NCBI RefSeq assembly: GCF_039543505.1
Contig: NZ_BAABJW010000005.1
Coordinates: 245,842-309,841, forward strand
Direction of reading: 5' to 3'
DNA from: Litoribaculum gwangyangense
Lineage (GTDB): Bacteria > Bacteroidota > Bacteroidia > Flavobacteriales > Flavobacteriaceae
DNA length: 64,000 nt
The notes below the pieces were generated by a model that ran no database searches, was not told where the DNA came from, and saw only the letters and a program-made list of their open reading frames with translations. Both the position numbers and the translations under genes were made by a program. This document shows positions 44,586-53,903 of the stretch, one piece after another (the first letter of the stretch is position 1; the number at the start of each line of letters is the position of its first letter).

Positions 44586-46811
44586 TTACACTCTGGTAAC
44601 CTTATCGATACCATTAATTTTTTTAAGTTTTTCTAATAGCTTTTTTATGATGGTATTATTTTTAACAACCACATTTATTTTACCAGAAAAAAGACCGTCA
44701 TTACTTTCAAAACTGATGCTTTTCATGTTAACATGCATGTTTTCTGAAATGATGGTGGTTATTTCGTTTACTAAACCTATATGATCAATTCCAGTAATAA
44801 CAATTTTTGCCAGAAATTCCTGTTGTGTAGAATCTATCCATTTTGCTGGCATAATTCTATAAGAATAATTTGATTGTAAACTTACTGCATTTGGGCAATT
44901 ATACTTATGAACTTTTAATCCCTCATTTACCGTTAAAAACCCAAAAACATCATCTCCAGGAATGGGATTACAGCAGTTAGAAAGTTTATATTCTAGCTTT
45001 TCTTCCTCCTTCCCAAAAACAAGCGAGTCATATTTTACGGTGACTTCATCTTTTTCCAGTTCTTCTTTTTTAATGGGAGTTTTCCTGGAAATTTTGCTTT
45101 TTATATAACTCATAAAAGCATTGCTTCTCGAAGAGGCATAGCTTTTGAGCATATTGTTATCAATAGTGCCTACACCAACCCTGTAAAATAGATCTAAACT
45201 GGTTTTTAACTTAAAATAACGAACCATTTCGTTAACGGATTCTTCATCTAGGGTTATTTTGAGTTGCTTTAATTTTCGTCTTAAAATTTCCTTACCATCT
45301 TCTCCAACGCGTTTTTTGTCTTCTTTTAAGGCTGATTTTATTTTACTTCTTGCCCGGGCTGTGGTGGCATAATCTAGCCAGTTAGCATTAGGTTTAGCAT
45401 TTTCTGCAGTTAAAATATCAACTTGGTCGCCACTTTTTAATTCATAACTTAGTGTAACTAGTTTTCCATTCACTTTGGCACCTCGAGTTTTCATACCTAC
45501 TTCGGTGTGAATATTAAAGGCAAAATCTAGAGCTGTAGCACCTTTAGGAAGCGATTTTAATTCACCGTTAGGTGTAAAAACAAATATTTCTTTTGAATAA
45601 AGGTTAAGTTTAAATTGTTCAACAAAATCAACAGCATTCATATCTGGATTTTCAAGTGCTTCTTGTAATCGATTAATCCAATTTTCTAAATTATCTTCTT
45701 TTTCATTACCTTGTTTGTATTTGTAATGAGCCGCATATCCCTTTTCAGCAATTTCATTCATACGCTCACTTCGTATTTGTACCTCAACCCAACGCCCTTT
45801 TGGTCCCATAACAGTAATATGCAAAGCTTCGTAACCAGTACCTTTTGGGGACGAAATCCAGTCACGTAACCTAATGGGGTTAGGTCTAAAGTGGTCAGTA
45901 ACTATGGAATATATTTTCCACGCTAAAAACTTTTCGGTTTTAGGATCAGAATCACATTTGTAAATAATTCGAATAGCAAACTTGTCGTAAACTTCATCAA
46001 AAGGTACCCCTTGATTGAGCATTTTTCTACGAATAGAAAATATTGATTTTGGTCTTCCTTTAATAGTGTAGGATAGGTTTTCTTTATCGAGAGAATTTTT
46101 AATGACTTCGCTAAACTGAGTGATATAAATGTCTTGTTCTTCTTTGCTTTCTTTTATTTTACTTAAAATATCATTGTAAACATCTGGCTCGGTATATTTT
46201 AAGCCTAAATCCTCAAGTTCCGTTTTAATGTTGTAAAGACCTATTCTATGTGCTAAAGGAGCGTAAATGTAGAGCGTTTCTGATGCTATTTTAATTTGCT
46301 TGTCGGGACTCATGGAATCCATGGTTTGCATGTTATGCAAACGATCAGCAATTTTAATAATAATGACTCGAACATCATCATTAAGCGTCAATAACATTTT
46401 GCGAAAATTTTCAGCTTGTAAAGACACATCCATGTCTTTTTCCTTGCTTAATGAAGAGATTTTGGTGAGCCCATCAACAATGGTTGCAACCGTTTTTCCA
46501 AAACGATTTTCAATATCCTCTATGTCGTAATCAGGGCTATCTTCTACCACATCATGTAGTAAAGCAGATGCAATGGATGTGGCATCTAAACCAATTTCCT
46601 GGGCTACAATTTTAGCTACAGCTAGCGGGTGAAAAATATAAGCTTCTCCAGATTTTCTACGTTGATTTTTGTGGCCATCTAAGGCGACTTCAAAAGCGCT
46701 TCTAATAAGCTTTTTATCATCATCGGTTAGTGTTGTATAACTAACTTTCAATAACTGTTTGTAGGCTTTGGCTATGGCTGCGTTTTCTTTTTCTATCTCT
46801 TCCTCTGTCAT
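44586..46811 (-). CDS. rsh: Bifunctional (p)ppGpp synthetase/hydrolase (RelA/SpoT homologue)
   Basis: 741 aa with the complete long-RSH layout. The HD hydrolase has HPLAVAKIVAQEIG, ALLHDVVEDSPD and ADRLHNMQTMD, so hydrolysis looks intact. The synthetase has GRPKSIFSIRRKM, FDEVYDKFAIRI and GTGYEALHITV. A TGS domain (IFVFTPNGELKSLPKGAT), the conserved-cysteine region LSNCCNPIPGDDV and a C-terminal ACT domain (IVITGIDHIGLVNEITTII) follow. It sets the alarmone level in starvation. The gene precedes the Fur-type regulator and purA; ppGpp inhibits PurA in other bacteria. Confidence 0.95.
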   Translation of the reverse strand: MTEEEIEKENAAIAKAYKQLLKVSYTTLTDDDKKLIRSAFEVALDGHKNQRRKSGEAYIFHPLAVAKIVAQEIGLDATSIASALLHDVVEDSPDYDIEDIENRFGKTVATIVDGLTKISSLSKEKDMDVSLQAENFRKMLLTLNDDVRVIIIKIADRLHNMQTMDSMSPDKQIKIASETLYIYAPLAHRIGLYNIKTELEDLGLKYTEPDVYNDILSKIKESKEEQDIYITQFSEVIKNSLDKENLSYTIKGRPKSIFSIRRKMLNQGVPFDEVYDKFAIRIIYKCDSDPKTEKFLAWKIYSIVTDHFRPNPIRLRDWISSPKGTGYEALHITVMGPKGRWVEVQIRSERMNEIAEKGYAAHYKYKQGNEKEDNLENWINRLQEALENPDMNAVDFVEQFKLNLYSKEIFVFTPNGELKSLPKGATALDFAFNIHTEVGMKTRGAKVNGKLVTLSYELKSGDQVDILTAENAKPNANWLDYATTARARSKIKSALKEDKKRVGEDGKEILRRKLKQLKITLDEESVNEMVRYFKLKTSLDLFYRVGVGTIDNNMLKSYASSRSNAFMSYIKSKISRKTPIKKEELEKDEVTVKYDSLVFGKEEEKLEYKLSNCCNPIPGDDVFGFLTVNEGLKVHKYNCPNAVSLQSNYSYRIMPAKWIDSTQQEFLAKIVITGIDHIGLVNEITTIISENMHVNMKSISFESNDGLFSGKINVVVKNNTIIKKLLEKLKKINGIDKVTRV

Positions 46812-46882
46812 AAACTAAAAGTAACACAATCTATATTAACCACCAATAGCAAATTTGGTTTTTTAACAGTAATTAAAATGTT

Positions 46883-47455
46883 TTATGAGTTTAAAAATGT
46901 TACCAGTTCAGATATGGCTTTACCACGATGTCCTATACGGTTTTTTAAGCTCAAATCCATTTCTGCGAATGTTATGTTGTAGCCATGTGGCCTAAAAATG
47001 GGATCATAACCAAACCCTTGCTTTCCAAATTTTTCATGTGTAATTTCACCTTTGCATATACCATTAAAAGTATATGAATTGTTGTTAAGTTGTAAGGAAA
47101 TTACCGTTTTAAATTGGGCAGTTCTGCTGTGTTTACCTATTAATTCAATTAATAATTTATTCATGTTGTCGTTAGCATCACGTTGTTCTCCCGCATATCT
47201 TGCAGAATAAACACCTGGCTCTCCATTTAAAACTTCAACTTCCAAACCTGTATCGTCCGCGAAACAATCGTAGCCATAATTTGTTTTTATATATTCTGAT
47301 TTTTGTATAGCATTGTCCTCGATAGTGTTTTGAGTTTCTGGGATATCTTCAAAACAACCAATATCTTTCAAACTCAAAAGTTTAATATGTTCAGGTATTA
47401 AAGACTGTACTTCTTTAATTTTATTGAGGTTATTAGTAGCAAAAACGAGTGTCAT
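46883..47455 (-). CDS. rdgB: Non-canonical purine NTP pyrophosphatase (RdgB/HAM1)
   Basis: Removes ITP, dITP and XTP by releasing pyrophosphate and so keeps inosine out of DNA. It is 190 aa. The signature start is LVFATNNLNKIKEVQSL, then DDTGLEVEVLNGEPGVYSARY and FGYDPIF with the closing SHRGKA-type segment GHRGKAISELVTFL. Its -7 box lies 20 nt upstream. The gene is monocistronic. Confidence 0.95.
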   Translation of the reverse strand: MTLVFATNNLNKIKEVQSLIPEHIKLLSLKDIGCFEDIPETQNTIEDNAIQKSEYIKTNYGYDCFADDTGLEVEVLNGEPGVYSARYAGEQRDANDNMNKLLIELIGKHSRTAQFKTVISLQLNNNSYTFNGICKGEITHEKFGKQGFGYDPIFRPHGYNITFAEMDLSLKNRIGHRGKAISELVTFLNS

Positions 47456-47474
47456 TTTATTAAAAATTAATATT

Positions 47475-47482
47475 CAAAAATA
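47475..47482 (-). promoter_or_regulatory. -7 promoter box (TATTTTTG) of rdgB
   Basis: Exact TAnnTTTG on the minus strand, 19 nt before the ATG at 47455. Confidence 0.5.
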
Positions 47483-47605
47483 CCATTATTTATATAAAAA
47501 AACGGATTAGTTATGAAGCTTAAATTTTATAGTTATTTTATGATTTATATCACTATAAATTAATTTGTAAATAATTATATTTAAAAGTTTAATAATTAAA
47601 ATAGA

Positions 47606-47911
47606 ATGATTATGACAGTAAATTTTGAATACGTAGGTGTAGATGTAAGTGAAACATTAACTGCTTTCACCAAAGAAAAACTAGAAAAATTGTTTAATAG
47701 ATATGAGTTTTTAATAAGTGCAACAGTGCATTTTAAAAAGGAAGAAAGCCAGCATGACTCTGGTAAAATTTGTAATATAGAATTGAGTTTACCCGGACCA
47801 AGGATTTTTGCGACCTCCAATGAACGAAATTATGAAGTTGCAGTTAAGGAAACTATTAACGATTTGGAGCGTCAACTAAAGAAACGTAAGCAGGTTTACA
47901 AAACATATTAA
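47606..47911 (+). CDS. hpf: Ribosome hibernation-promoting factor (short HPF/RaiA)
   Basis: 101 aa, the short form without the C-terminal dimerisation tail. The fold pattern is MTVNFEYVGVDVSETLTAF, then KLEKLFNRYEFLISATVHFK and the final basic helix NDLERQLKKRKQVYKTY. It binds the 30S decoding region and inactivates ribosomes in stationary phase. ATG at 47606 or, two codons on, 47612. No exact -7 box was found; the gene is followed by a good terminator. Confidence 0.88.
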   Translation: MIMTVNFEYVGVDVSETLTAFTKEKLEKLFNRYEFLISATVHFKKEESQHDSGKICNIELSLPGPRIFATSNERNYEVAVKETINDLERQLKKRKQVYKTY

Positions 47912-47921
47912 ATAGTAAAAA

Positions 47922-47953
47922 AAAAGGTTCATTAATAAAATGAACCTTTTATA
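47922..47953 (+). terminator. Terminator of hpf
   Basis: AAAAGGTTCATT (47922-47933), 5-nt loop, AATGAACCTTTT (47939-47950). The stem is perfect over 12 bp, and the right arm ends in the T run. Confidence 0.85.
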
Positions 47954-48178
47954 TTACAATAATTATAAGATGATGACCTACTAGTTTAAAAAAATAAGTA
48001 TCATAAACACTGTACTTTAGGCTACCATTGTTCCAGTAGGATCCTATCTTTTTTGGATAATGAAGATTATAAATATTTCTTCAGCATTACTATTATTTCT
48101 TTTAATAGAATAAATGCTCTTTTAACACAAAAAGAGTAAAAAGAAGAAGGTTGTTTCAAACTTAAATAGATTGAAAAT
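47954..48178. other. Intergenic stretch without a recognisable gene
   Basis: 225 nt between the hpf terminator and rlmH. I see no tRNA, no credible frame and no repeat, only a weak hairpin CTCTTTT/AAAAGAG (48117-48136) that has no T run on either strand. Confidence 0.5.
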
Positions 48179-48652
48179 TCATTTATGGTGATAGGGTTCA
48201 TTTCTTAAAATAGTGAAACCTCTATACAATTGCTCAATAAAAAATAAGCGAATCATTTGATGGGAAAATGTCATTGTGGATAATGACAGTTTTCCATTTG
48301 CTTTTTTGTAAACTTCCTCAGAAAAACCATAAGGGCCACCAATTACAAAAACCAATTGCTTAATGCCTGAATTCATGTGTTTTTGTAGGTATGATGAAAA
48401 ACCAACAGAGTCCAATAGTTTACCGTTTTCGTCCAACAAAATGAGGGTATCCGCATGGTTAAGTTTACTCAAAATAAGTTCACCTTCTTTTTGTTTTTGT
48501 TGAATTTCACTAAGACTTTTGGTGTTTTTGATATCTGGAATAATGTCTAAGGAAAACTTGATGTAAAAACCAAGACGTTTCTTATAATCATTAATTAATG
48601 CGATGAGATTCTTATCATCAGTTTTTCCTATGGCAATTAGCTTAATAGTCAT
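48179..48652 (-). CDS. rlmH: 23S rRNA (pseudouridine1915-N3)-methyltransferase RlmH
   Basis: Methylates the pseudouridine at 1915 in helix 69 of 23S rRNA, using SAM, on assembled 70S ribosomes. It is 157 aa, the normal size, of the SPOUT class. The SAM-binding knot is LILLDENGKLLDS and LVFVIGGPYGFSEEVYK. The C-terminal LSLSTMTFSHQMIRLFFIEQ and the end EPYHHK are characteristic. Its -7 box ends 5 nt before the ATG. Confidence 0.95.
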   Translation of the reverse strand: MTIKLIAIGKTDDKNLIALINDYKKRLGFYIKFSLDIIPDIKNTKSLSEIQQKQKEGELILSKLNHADTLILLDENGKLLDSVGFSSYLQKHMNSGIKQLVFVIGGPYGFSEEVYKKANGKLSLSTMTFSHQMIRLFFIEQLYRGFTILRNEPYHHK

Positions 48653-48657
48653 AAAGG

Positions 48658-48665
48658 CAAAATTA
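48658..48665 (-). promoter_or_regulatory. -7 promoter box (TAATTTTG) 5 nt before the rlmH ATG
   Basis: Exact TAnnTTTG on the minus strand, ending 5 nt before the ATG at 48652. A leaderless or nearly leaderless transcript is implied. Confidence 0.5.
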
Positions 48666-48752
48666 CAACTTAGTAATTATGAATAATGTATTTAAATAAC
48701 AAAAAAATATAAAAATCGTAATTGTAAAATTTAATTAAGTAAATCAAATTGT

Positions 48753-48760
48753 TATTTTTG
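48753..48760 (+). promoter_or_regulatory. -7 promoter box (TATTTTTG) of nadC
   Basis: Exact TAnnTTTG, 20 nt before the ATG at 48781. Confidence 0.5.
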
Positions 48761-48780
48761 TTGGAAACTCTCATTAAATT

Positions 48781-49641
48781 ATGATTACACAGGAACAATT
48801 TGATACTGAAGTAAAAATGATAATTGCCAACGCTATTAGAGAAGATGTTGGAGATGGCGACCATAGCTCATTGGCTTGTATTCCTGAAAATGCTCGAGGA
48901 AGAGCAAAACTTTTAGTAAAGGATAAGGGTATTATAGGGGGTGTTAATTTTGCAAAGAAAGTATTTGCATATGTAGATAAAAATTTAAAGTTAGATGTAA
49001 GAATTGAAGATGGAACCGAGGTTTCCTTTGGTGATGTTGTTATGTATGTTGAAGGTCCTTCACAATCTATATTGAAAGCGGAACGAACCGTTTTAAACGC
49101 TATGCAACGCATGAGTGCCATTGCTACCAAAACCAGAATGTTTGTTGATTTAATTCAAGGTACCAAGGCAAAAATTCTAGATACCCGAAAAACTACGCCA
49201 GGAATTCGTGTACTTGAAAAATGGGCTGTTAAAATTGGTGGAGGCGAAAACCATAGGTTTGCTCTATATGATATGATTATGTTAAAAGATAATCACATCG
49301 ATTTTGCTGGAGGGATTACTAGAGCCATCGAAATGACCAAACAATATTTAAAGGATACTGGTAAAAATTTGGACATTATGGTGGAAGCAAGGAATTTAGT
49401 TGAAGTTGAGGAAATTCTTCAAAATGAAGGCATTTATAGAATTCTATTGGATAATTTTGATTATGAAGACACCAGAAAAGCCGTAAAATTAATTGGTAAT
49501 AAATGTTTAACGGAATCTTCAGGAAATATCAATGAAGCAACTATTAGATACTATGCAGAATGCGGTGTGAATTATATTTCATGCGGGGCTTTAACACATT
49601 CGGTACACAATATGGATTTAAGTTTAAAAGCCATTAAATAG
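48781..49641 (+). CDS. nadC: Nicotinate-nucleotide diphosphorylase (carboxylating)
   Basis: Forms nicotinate mononucleotide from quinolinate and PRPP in de novo NAD synthesis, in the cytoplasm. It is 286 aa. Motifs are REDVGDGDHSSLACIPEN, ILDTRKTTPGIRVLEKWAVK with its basic substrate residues, GGGENHRFALYDMIMLKDNH, and ESSGNINEATIRYYAECGV near the end. Followed 80 nt later by the YihY-family gene on the same strand, which has its own -7 box. Confidence 0.96.
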   Translation: MITQEQFDTEVKMIIANAIREDVGDGDHSSLACIPENARGRAKLLVKDKGIIGGVNFAKKVFAYVDKNLKLDVRIEDGTEVSFGDVVMYVEGPSQSILKAERTVLNAMQRMSAIATKTRMFVDLIQGTKAKILDTRKTTPGIRVLEKWAVKIGGGENHRFALYDMIMLKDNHIDFAGGITRAIEMTKQYLKDTGKNLDIMVEARNLVEVEEILQNEGIYRILLDNFDYEDTRKAVKLIGNKCLTESSGNINEATIRYYAECGVNYISCGALTHSVHNMDLSLKAIK

Positions 49642-49690
49642 TTTTAAAACAATCTATGTTTTAAAAAACATGAAACCACCTTAAATTTAA

Positions 49691-49698
49691 TAACTTTG
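49691..49698 (+). promoter_or_regulatory. -7 promoter box (TAACTTTG) of the YihY-family gene
   Basis: Exact TAnnTTTG, 24 nt before the ATG at 49723. Confidence 0.5.
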
Positions 49699-49722
49699 CA
49701 ATTATTCTAATGCAAATTATTG

Positions 49723-50676
49723 ATGACTAAACCTATTGAAGACAAACTAGATAACATCCCTGTGATTAATATCTTTGTGAGGCTTTTCAAAAAAATAAAA
49801 CTCCCAGGTCTTGAAGGGTTATCATTTTACGATTTGTTGGAGTTATACATAACGGGAATTGTTAAAGGTGCATTGACAACAAGAGCTAGTGCCATAGCGT
49901 TTAATTTTTTTATGGCATTATTTCCTTTTTTGCTATTTGTTTTAATCGTCATACCCTATGTTCCCATTGATGATTTTAAAATAGAGTTTTTAAAATTTTT
50001 AGAATCTTTTTTACCGCCAACAACCTCCGATTTTTTTTTCGAGAATATTTTTGAAAATATCGACCAACCCCAAAGAGGTGGCTTATTATCGTCAGTATTT
50101 ATATTGTCCATAGCACTTATGGCAAATGGTATTAATGCTGTGTTTTCAGGCTTTGAAAATTCTTATCACGAACAGTTATCCAGAAATGGATTAAAACAGT
50201 ATTTATATGCTTTAAGCATAGCTTTGATTTTAGCTTTTTTACTAATTATGACTATTGCAGTTTTAGGATATTTCCAAATTTATGTTGTTCAAGAATTATT
50301 GGATGCACTAAAAAGCAGAGGTTATGGTGTAGATGCCAATAGTGTTTTTTGGACGGACGTGGTAAAGTACTTCTTTTTTGTAATGATGGTATATATAGCC
50401 ACGGCCACTTTATATTATTTTGGCACCAAGGAAGGTAAGCATTCAAATTTCTTTTCCATAGGTGCTTTGTTTACTACCTTGCTTATTATGTTGACGTCCT
50501 ATTTATTTGGAATATATATCGAGAATTTTGGTCAGTATAACAAGCTTTATGGTTCTATTGGAGCGCTTTTAATTTTACTTTTTTACTTATGGCTTAATTC
50601 CAACATTCTACTGTTAGGTTATGAACTTAATGCATCGCTTCAATTTTTAAAGAAATATCCGAAAGAGAATAATTGA
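49723..50676 (+). CDS. YihY/BrkB-family inner-membrane protein
   Basis: 317 aa from the ATG at 49723; the preceding TTG codon is less likely. Six membrane segments are expected. The family marks are TRASAIAFNFFMALFPFLLF, the later NGINAVFSGFENSYHEQLSRNG and the final QYNKLYGSIGALLILLFYLW with LGYELNA. The old name ribonuclease BN is wrong for this family. Function is unknown, with proposals of transport or virulence. Followed by priA, which has its own -7 box. Confidence 0.9.
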   Translation: MTKPIEDKLDNIPVINIFVRLFKKIKLPGLEGLSFYDLLELYITGIVKGALTTRASAIAFNFFMALFPFLLFVLIVIPYVPIDDFKIEFLKFLESFLPPTTSDFFFENIFENIDQPQRGGLLSSVFILSIALMANGINAVFSGFENSYHEQLSRNGLKQYLYALSIALILAFLLIMTIAVLGYFQIYVVQELLDALKSRGYGVDANSVFWTDVVKYFFFVMMVYIATATLYYFGTKEGKHSNFFSIGALFTTLLIMLTSYLFGIYIENFGQYNKLYGSIGALLILLFYLWLNSNILLLGYELNASLQFLKKYPKENN

Positions 50677-50708
50677 GTCAATAATTTATATTTTTAAGTT
50701 AACCTGAT

Positions 50709-50716
50709 TACCTTTG
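50709..50716 (+). promoter_or_regulatory. -7 promoter box (TACCTTTG) 3 nt before the priA ATG
   Basis: Exact TAnnTTTG ending 3 nt before the ATG at 50720. It contains the TTG at 50714 that an automatic caller might choose as start. Confidence 0.5.
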
Positions 50717-50719
50717 GCT

Positions 50720-53173
50720 ATGCCAAATTTTATAGACGTTATTATACCCATTCCACTTCAAAAACTGTTTACTTATAGTATAACGGTTTCCGAGGCTGAT
50801 TTTTTAAAAATAGGCATGCGTGTTGCTGTTCCTTTTGGAAAGTCTAAAATTTACACCGGTATAGTCTATAAAATTCATAACACTCCGCCAAATGCTTATG
50901 AAGCAAAACAAATTCATCAAATTTTAGATGATTCACCTATTGTAAACGAAATACAACTGCAATTATGGAATTGGATAGCAAATTATTATATGTGCACTTT
51001 AGGAGATGTTATGCGAGCTGCCTTACCTAGTGCCTATACTCTTGAAAGTGAAACCATCGTCATCAAAAACAACAAAAAAACAATTGATGAATCTAAATTG
51101 CTGGACGATGAGTTTTTAATTTATGAGGCATTACATCATCAATCCTCATTAAAGATTCATGATATTTCGAATATACTTGATAAAAAGAATGTACTCCCAG
51201 TAATTAAGCGACTCTTAGAAAAAGAAGCTATTTCTGTTGAAGAAGAAGTTTACGAAAAGTATAAACCCAAATTGGTGCGTTATGTCAAATTGAACACTAA
51301 TTATGCTTCTGAAAATCAACTTAAAAATTTATTAGAAGACCTAGGTAGAGCCAATAAACAAAAAGAGGTGGTTTTAACACTGTTTTCAATTTCTGCAAAA
51401 ACCAAAAAACCGGTAAAAGTATCTGATTTATCAAACGAAAGCGATGCGTCTTCAACAATTATTAAGACATTAATAGATAAGTGTATTCTGGAAGAATATT
51501 ACATTCAAACAGATCGGGTGCAATATTTAGGTGACGATAATGAAGATTCCAAACATTTAAATGAATACCAAAAAACCGCATTAAAAGACATAAAGGAATC
51601 CTTTAAATCACAAAATATTACCTTAATTCATGGGGTAACATCTTCTGGTAAAACAGAAATTTACGTAAAACTTATTGAAGAGGTTTTAAATAGGAAAAAG
51701 CAGGTTCTGTATTTATTGCCTGAAATTGCTTTAACAACGCAACTAGTTTCTAGACTTCAAGATTATTTCGGAGAAAAAGTAGCGGTTTTTCATTCCAAGT
51801 ATTCATCCCACGAACGTGTTGAGGTTTGGAATAATGTCCTAAATAATTCTGGGAGGGCACAAATTGTTTTAGGAGCACGTTCATCCATTTTTCTGCCATT
51901 TCATAATTTGGGATTGATCATTGTAGATGAAGAACACGAACAGTCTTTTAAACAGTTCGATCCTGCCCCGCGCTATCATGCGCGCGATACAGCGATAGTT
52001 TTAGCAAGTATGCATAAGGCTAAAACCCTTTTGGGTTCAGCAACACCAAGTTTAGAAAGTTATTACAATGCAAAGCAAAACAAGTATGGTTTTGTAGAAT
52101 TAACGCATCGATTTAACGATGTGTTAATGCCCGATATTGAGTTGGTGGATATTAAAGATAAGCTAAAAAGAAAACGCATGAAAGGGCATTTTAGTGATAG
52201 ACTTATTGATGAAATGAACGAAACCTTAAAAGAAGGGCATCAAATTATACTTTTTCAAAATAGGCGAGGGTTTTCACCTATTATTGAGTGTCATACTTGT
52301 GGGCATTCACCACAATGCCCAAATTGCGATGTGAGTTTAACCTATCATCAATACAGAAATCAATTGCGTTGCCATTATTGCGGTTACAATATGGCTATGT
52401 TGCAAGATTGTTTGGCCTGTGGCAGTCAGGATTTGGATAACAAGGGTTTTGGAACTGAGCAAATAGAAGAAGAAGTAAAAGTATTATTTCCAGATTATAA
52501 GGTAGCGCGTATGGATTTAGATACCACGCGAGGTAAGTATGGCTACGAAAAAATAATCACTGCTTTAGAGCAACAGGAAATTGATATTTTGGTGGGTACG
52601 CAAATGTTAACCAAAGGTTTGGATTTTAGAAATGTGAAGTTGGTTGGTATCATGAATGCCGATAACATGCTAAACTTTCCTGATTTTAGAGCACATGAAC
52701 GTAGTTTCCAATTAATGGTTCAAGTATCGGGTAGGGCAGGACGAACCAAAGAGCGTGGAAAGGTTTTGATTCAAACCTACAATCCACACCATAATATTTT
52801 ACAACAAGTATCGACTAATAATTATATCGATATGTTTAATGAACAGATGAACGATCGCTATAATTATAAATATCCACCCGTTTTTAAGCAAATAAAAATC
52901 AGCTTAAAACACAAAGATTACAATAGGGTAGAAACCGCTTCTATTTGGTTTGCCAAATCGTTGAGGCAAGTTTTTCATAACAATGTTCTGGGACCAGAAT
53001 CACCACCTATTGCTAGAATAAGAAATCAATTCCATAAGAATATTTTGATAAAAATCCCGAAGCAACAGTCGTTATCAAAAACAAAAGAAGCTATCATTAA
53101 AATTAATAATAGCTTCCAGAGCATAAAAGATTTTCGGTCGGTTAAAGTAATTTTAAATGTCGATAACTTTTAA
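50720..53173 (+). CDS. priA: Primosomal replication protein N' (PriA helicase)
   Basis: Restarts stalled replication forks by loading the replicative helicase. It is 817 aa from the ATG at 50720 (MPNFIDVIIPIPL), which starts at the family's first strand; the TTG at 50714 sits in the -7 box. An N-terminal DNA-binding domain is followed by the helicase core with HGVTSSGKTEIY (Walker A), VDEEHEQSFKQ (DEEH) and LLGSATPSLES. Eight zinc-binding cysteines lie between CHTCG and CLACGSQ, and the C-terminal motif is LVQVSGRAGRTKERGKV. All key residues are present. It converges with the LytTR gene, 19 bp apart. Confidence 0.95.
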   Translation: MPNFIDVIIPIPLQKLFTYSITVSEADFLKIGMRVAVPFGKSKIYTGIVYKIHNTPPNAYEAKQIHQILDDSPIVNEIQLQLWNWIANYYMCTLGDVMRAALPSAYTLESETIVIKNNKKTIDESKLLDDEFLIYEALHHQSSLKIHDISNILDKKNVLPVIKRLLEKEAISVEEEVYEKYKPKLVRYVKLNTNYASENQLKNLLEDLGRANKQKEVVLTLFSISAKTKKPVKVSDLSNESDASSTIIKTLIDKCILEEYYIQTDRVQYLGDDNEDSKHLNEYQKTALKDIKESFKSQNITLIHGVTSSGKTEIYVKLIEEVLNRKKQVLYLLPEIALTTQLVSRLQDYFGEKVAVFHSKYSSHERVEVWNNVLNNSGRAQIVLGARSSIFLPFHNLGLIIVDEEHEQSFKQFDPAPRYHARDTAIVLASMHKAKTLLGSATPSLESYYNAKQNKYGFVELTHRFNDVLMPDIELVDIKDKLKRKRMKGHFSDRLIDEMNETLKEGHQIILFQNRRGFSPIIECHTCGHSPQCPNCDVSLTYHQYRNQLRCHYCGYNMAMLQDCLACGSQDLDNKGFGTEQIEEEVKVLFPDYKVARMDLDTTRGKYGYEKIITALEQQEIDILVGTQMLTKGLDFRNVKLVGIMNADNMLNFPDFRAHERSFQLMVQVSGRAGRTKERGKVLIQTYNPHHNILQQVSTNNYIDMFNEQMNDRYNYKYPPVFKQIKISLKHKDYNRVETASIWFAKSLRQVFHNNVLGPESPPIARIRNQFHKNILIKIPKQQSLSKTKEAIIKINNSFQSIKDFRSVKVILNVDNF

Positions 53174-53192
53174 AGTTTTGTTGGTTGATTTT

Positions 53193-53888
53193 TTAAATGT
53201 TATTTAAAGCGTCAACAAGTTGTGTCTTTTTATTTCTACTTAAAGGAATTTCATAAGCACCTACTTCAACATTTTTACTGTTAAACCTGTCAATCTTATC
53301 TAGATTAACAATGTAAGATTTATGGATTCTTAAAAATTTACCTTCTGGTAATTCAGCTTCAAAAGATTTCATAGTGGAAAGAACCACTAAACTGTTTTCT
53401 TCTGTTACTAATTTTACATAATCACCAAGGGCTTCAATCCATTTAATGTCTTTAATATAAACTTTACGTTTTTTAAGGTTACTCTTTACAAAAATGTGTT
53501 CACCTTCTTCTTCGTTAAAGTCTAAAGTCAAGCGATGTTGCTCTAAAGCTTTTTCAACAGAGATGTTAAAACGTTCTCTTGTAATGGGCTTATGTAAATA
53601 ATCGGTAGCATCGTAATTAAATGCTTTAAAAGCATATTCGGTTTTACCAGTTACAAAAATAATTTGGGGTTTGTTGTTCAATACGTCTAAAAGTTCAAAT
53701 CCATTTAGCACTGGCATTTCAATGTCTAAAAATATAAGATCAACTTGATGCGTATTTAAACCATTTTTAGTTTCTAAAGCACTACTGTACTCTGCTATTA
53801 AGTTAAGTGAAGGATGATTTTCGACTAACTTAACAATAGAGAGACGTTGTATTGCTGAATCGTCTACTACTACACAGTTTAAAGTCAT
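53193..53888 (-). CDS. LytTR-family response regulator, orphan
   Basis: 231 aa. Receiver domain (1-120) with D9/D10, phospho-acceptor D55 in LIFLDIEMPVLNGF and K100 in YLHKPI. A LytTR DNA-binding domain (about 130-230) holds HIFVKSNLKKRKVYIKDI, IEALGDYVKLVTEENSLVV and FLRIHKSYIVNLDKID. No histidine kinase gene adjoins it, so its input is unknown. Two LytTR-like half sites lie upstream of it. It is divergent from the rpsF operon. Confidence 0.9.
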   Translation of the reverse strand: MTLNCVVVDDSAIQRLSIVKLVENHPSLNLIAEYSSALETKNGLNTHQVDLIFLDIEMPVLNGFELLDVLNNKPQIIFVTGKTEYAFKAFNYDATDYLHKPITRERFNISVEKALEQHRLTLDFNEEEGEHIFVKSNLKKRKVYIKDIKWIEALGDYVKLVTEENSLVVLSTMKSFEAELPEGKFLRIHKSYIVNLDKIDRFNSKNVEVGAYEIPLSRNKKTQLVDALNNI

Positions 53889-53903
53889 AACATTTTATAT
53901 TAT

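Noticed and set aside
48117..48136. Terminator hairpin for rlmH
   Set aside because: The stem is AT-only apart from two pairs and there is no T run in the right place.
47954..48178. A tRNA or other RNA gene in the gap between hpf and rlmH
   Set aside because: No cloverleaf, no conserved TTC loop and no promoter-terminator pair were found.
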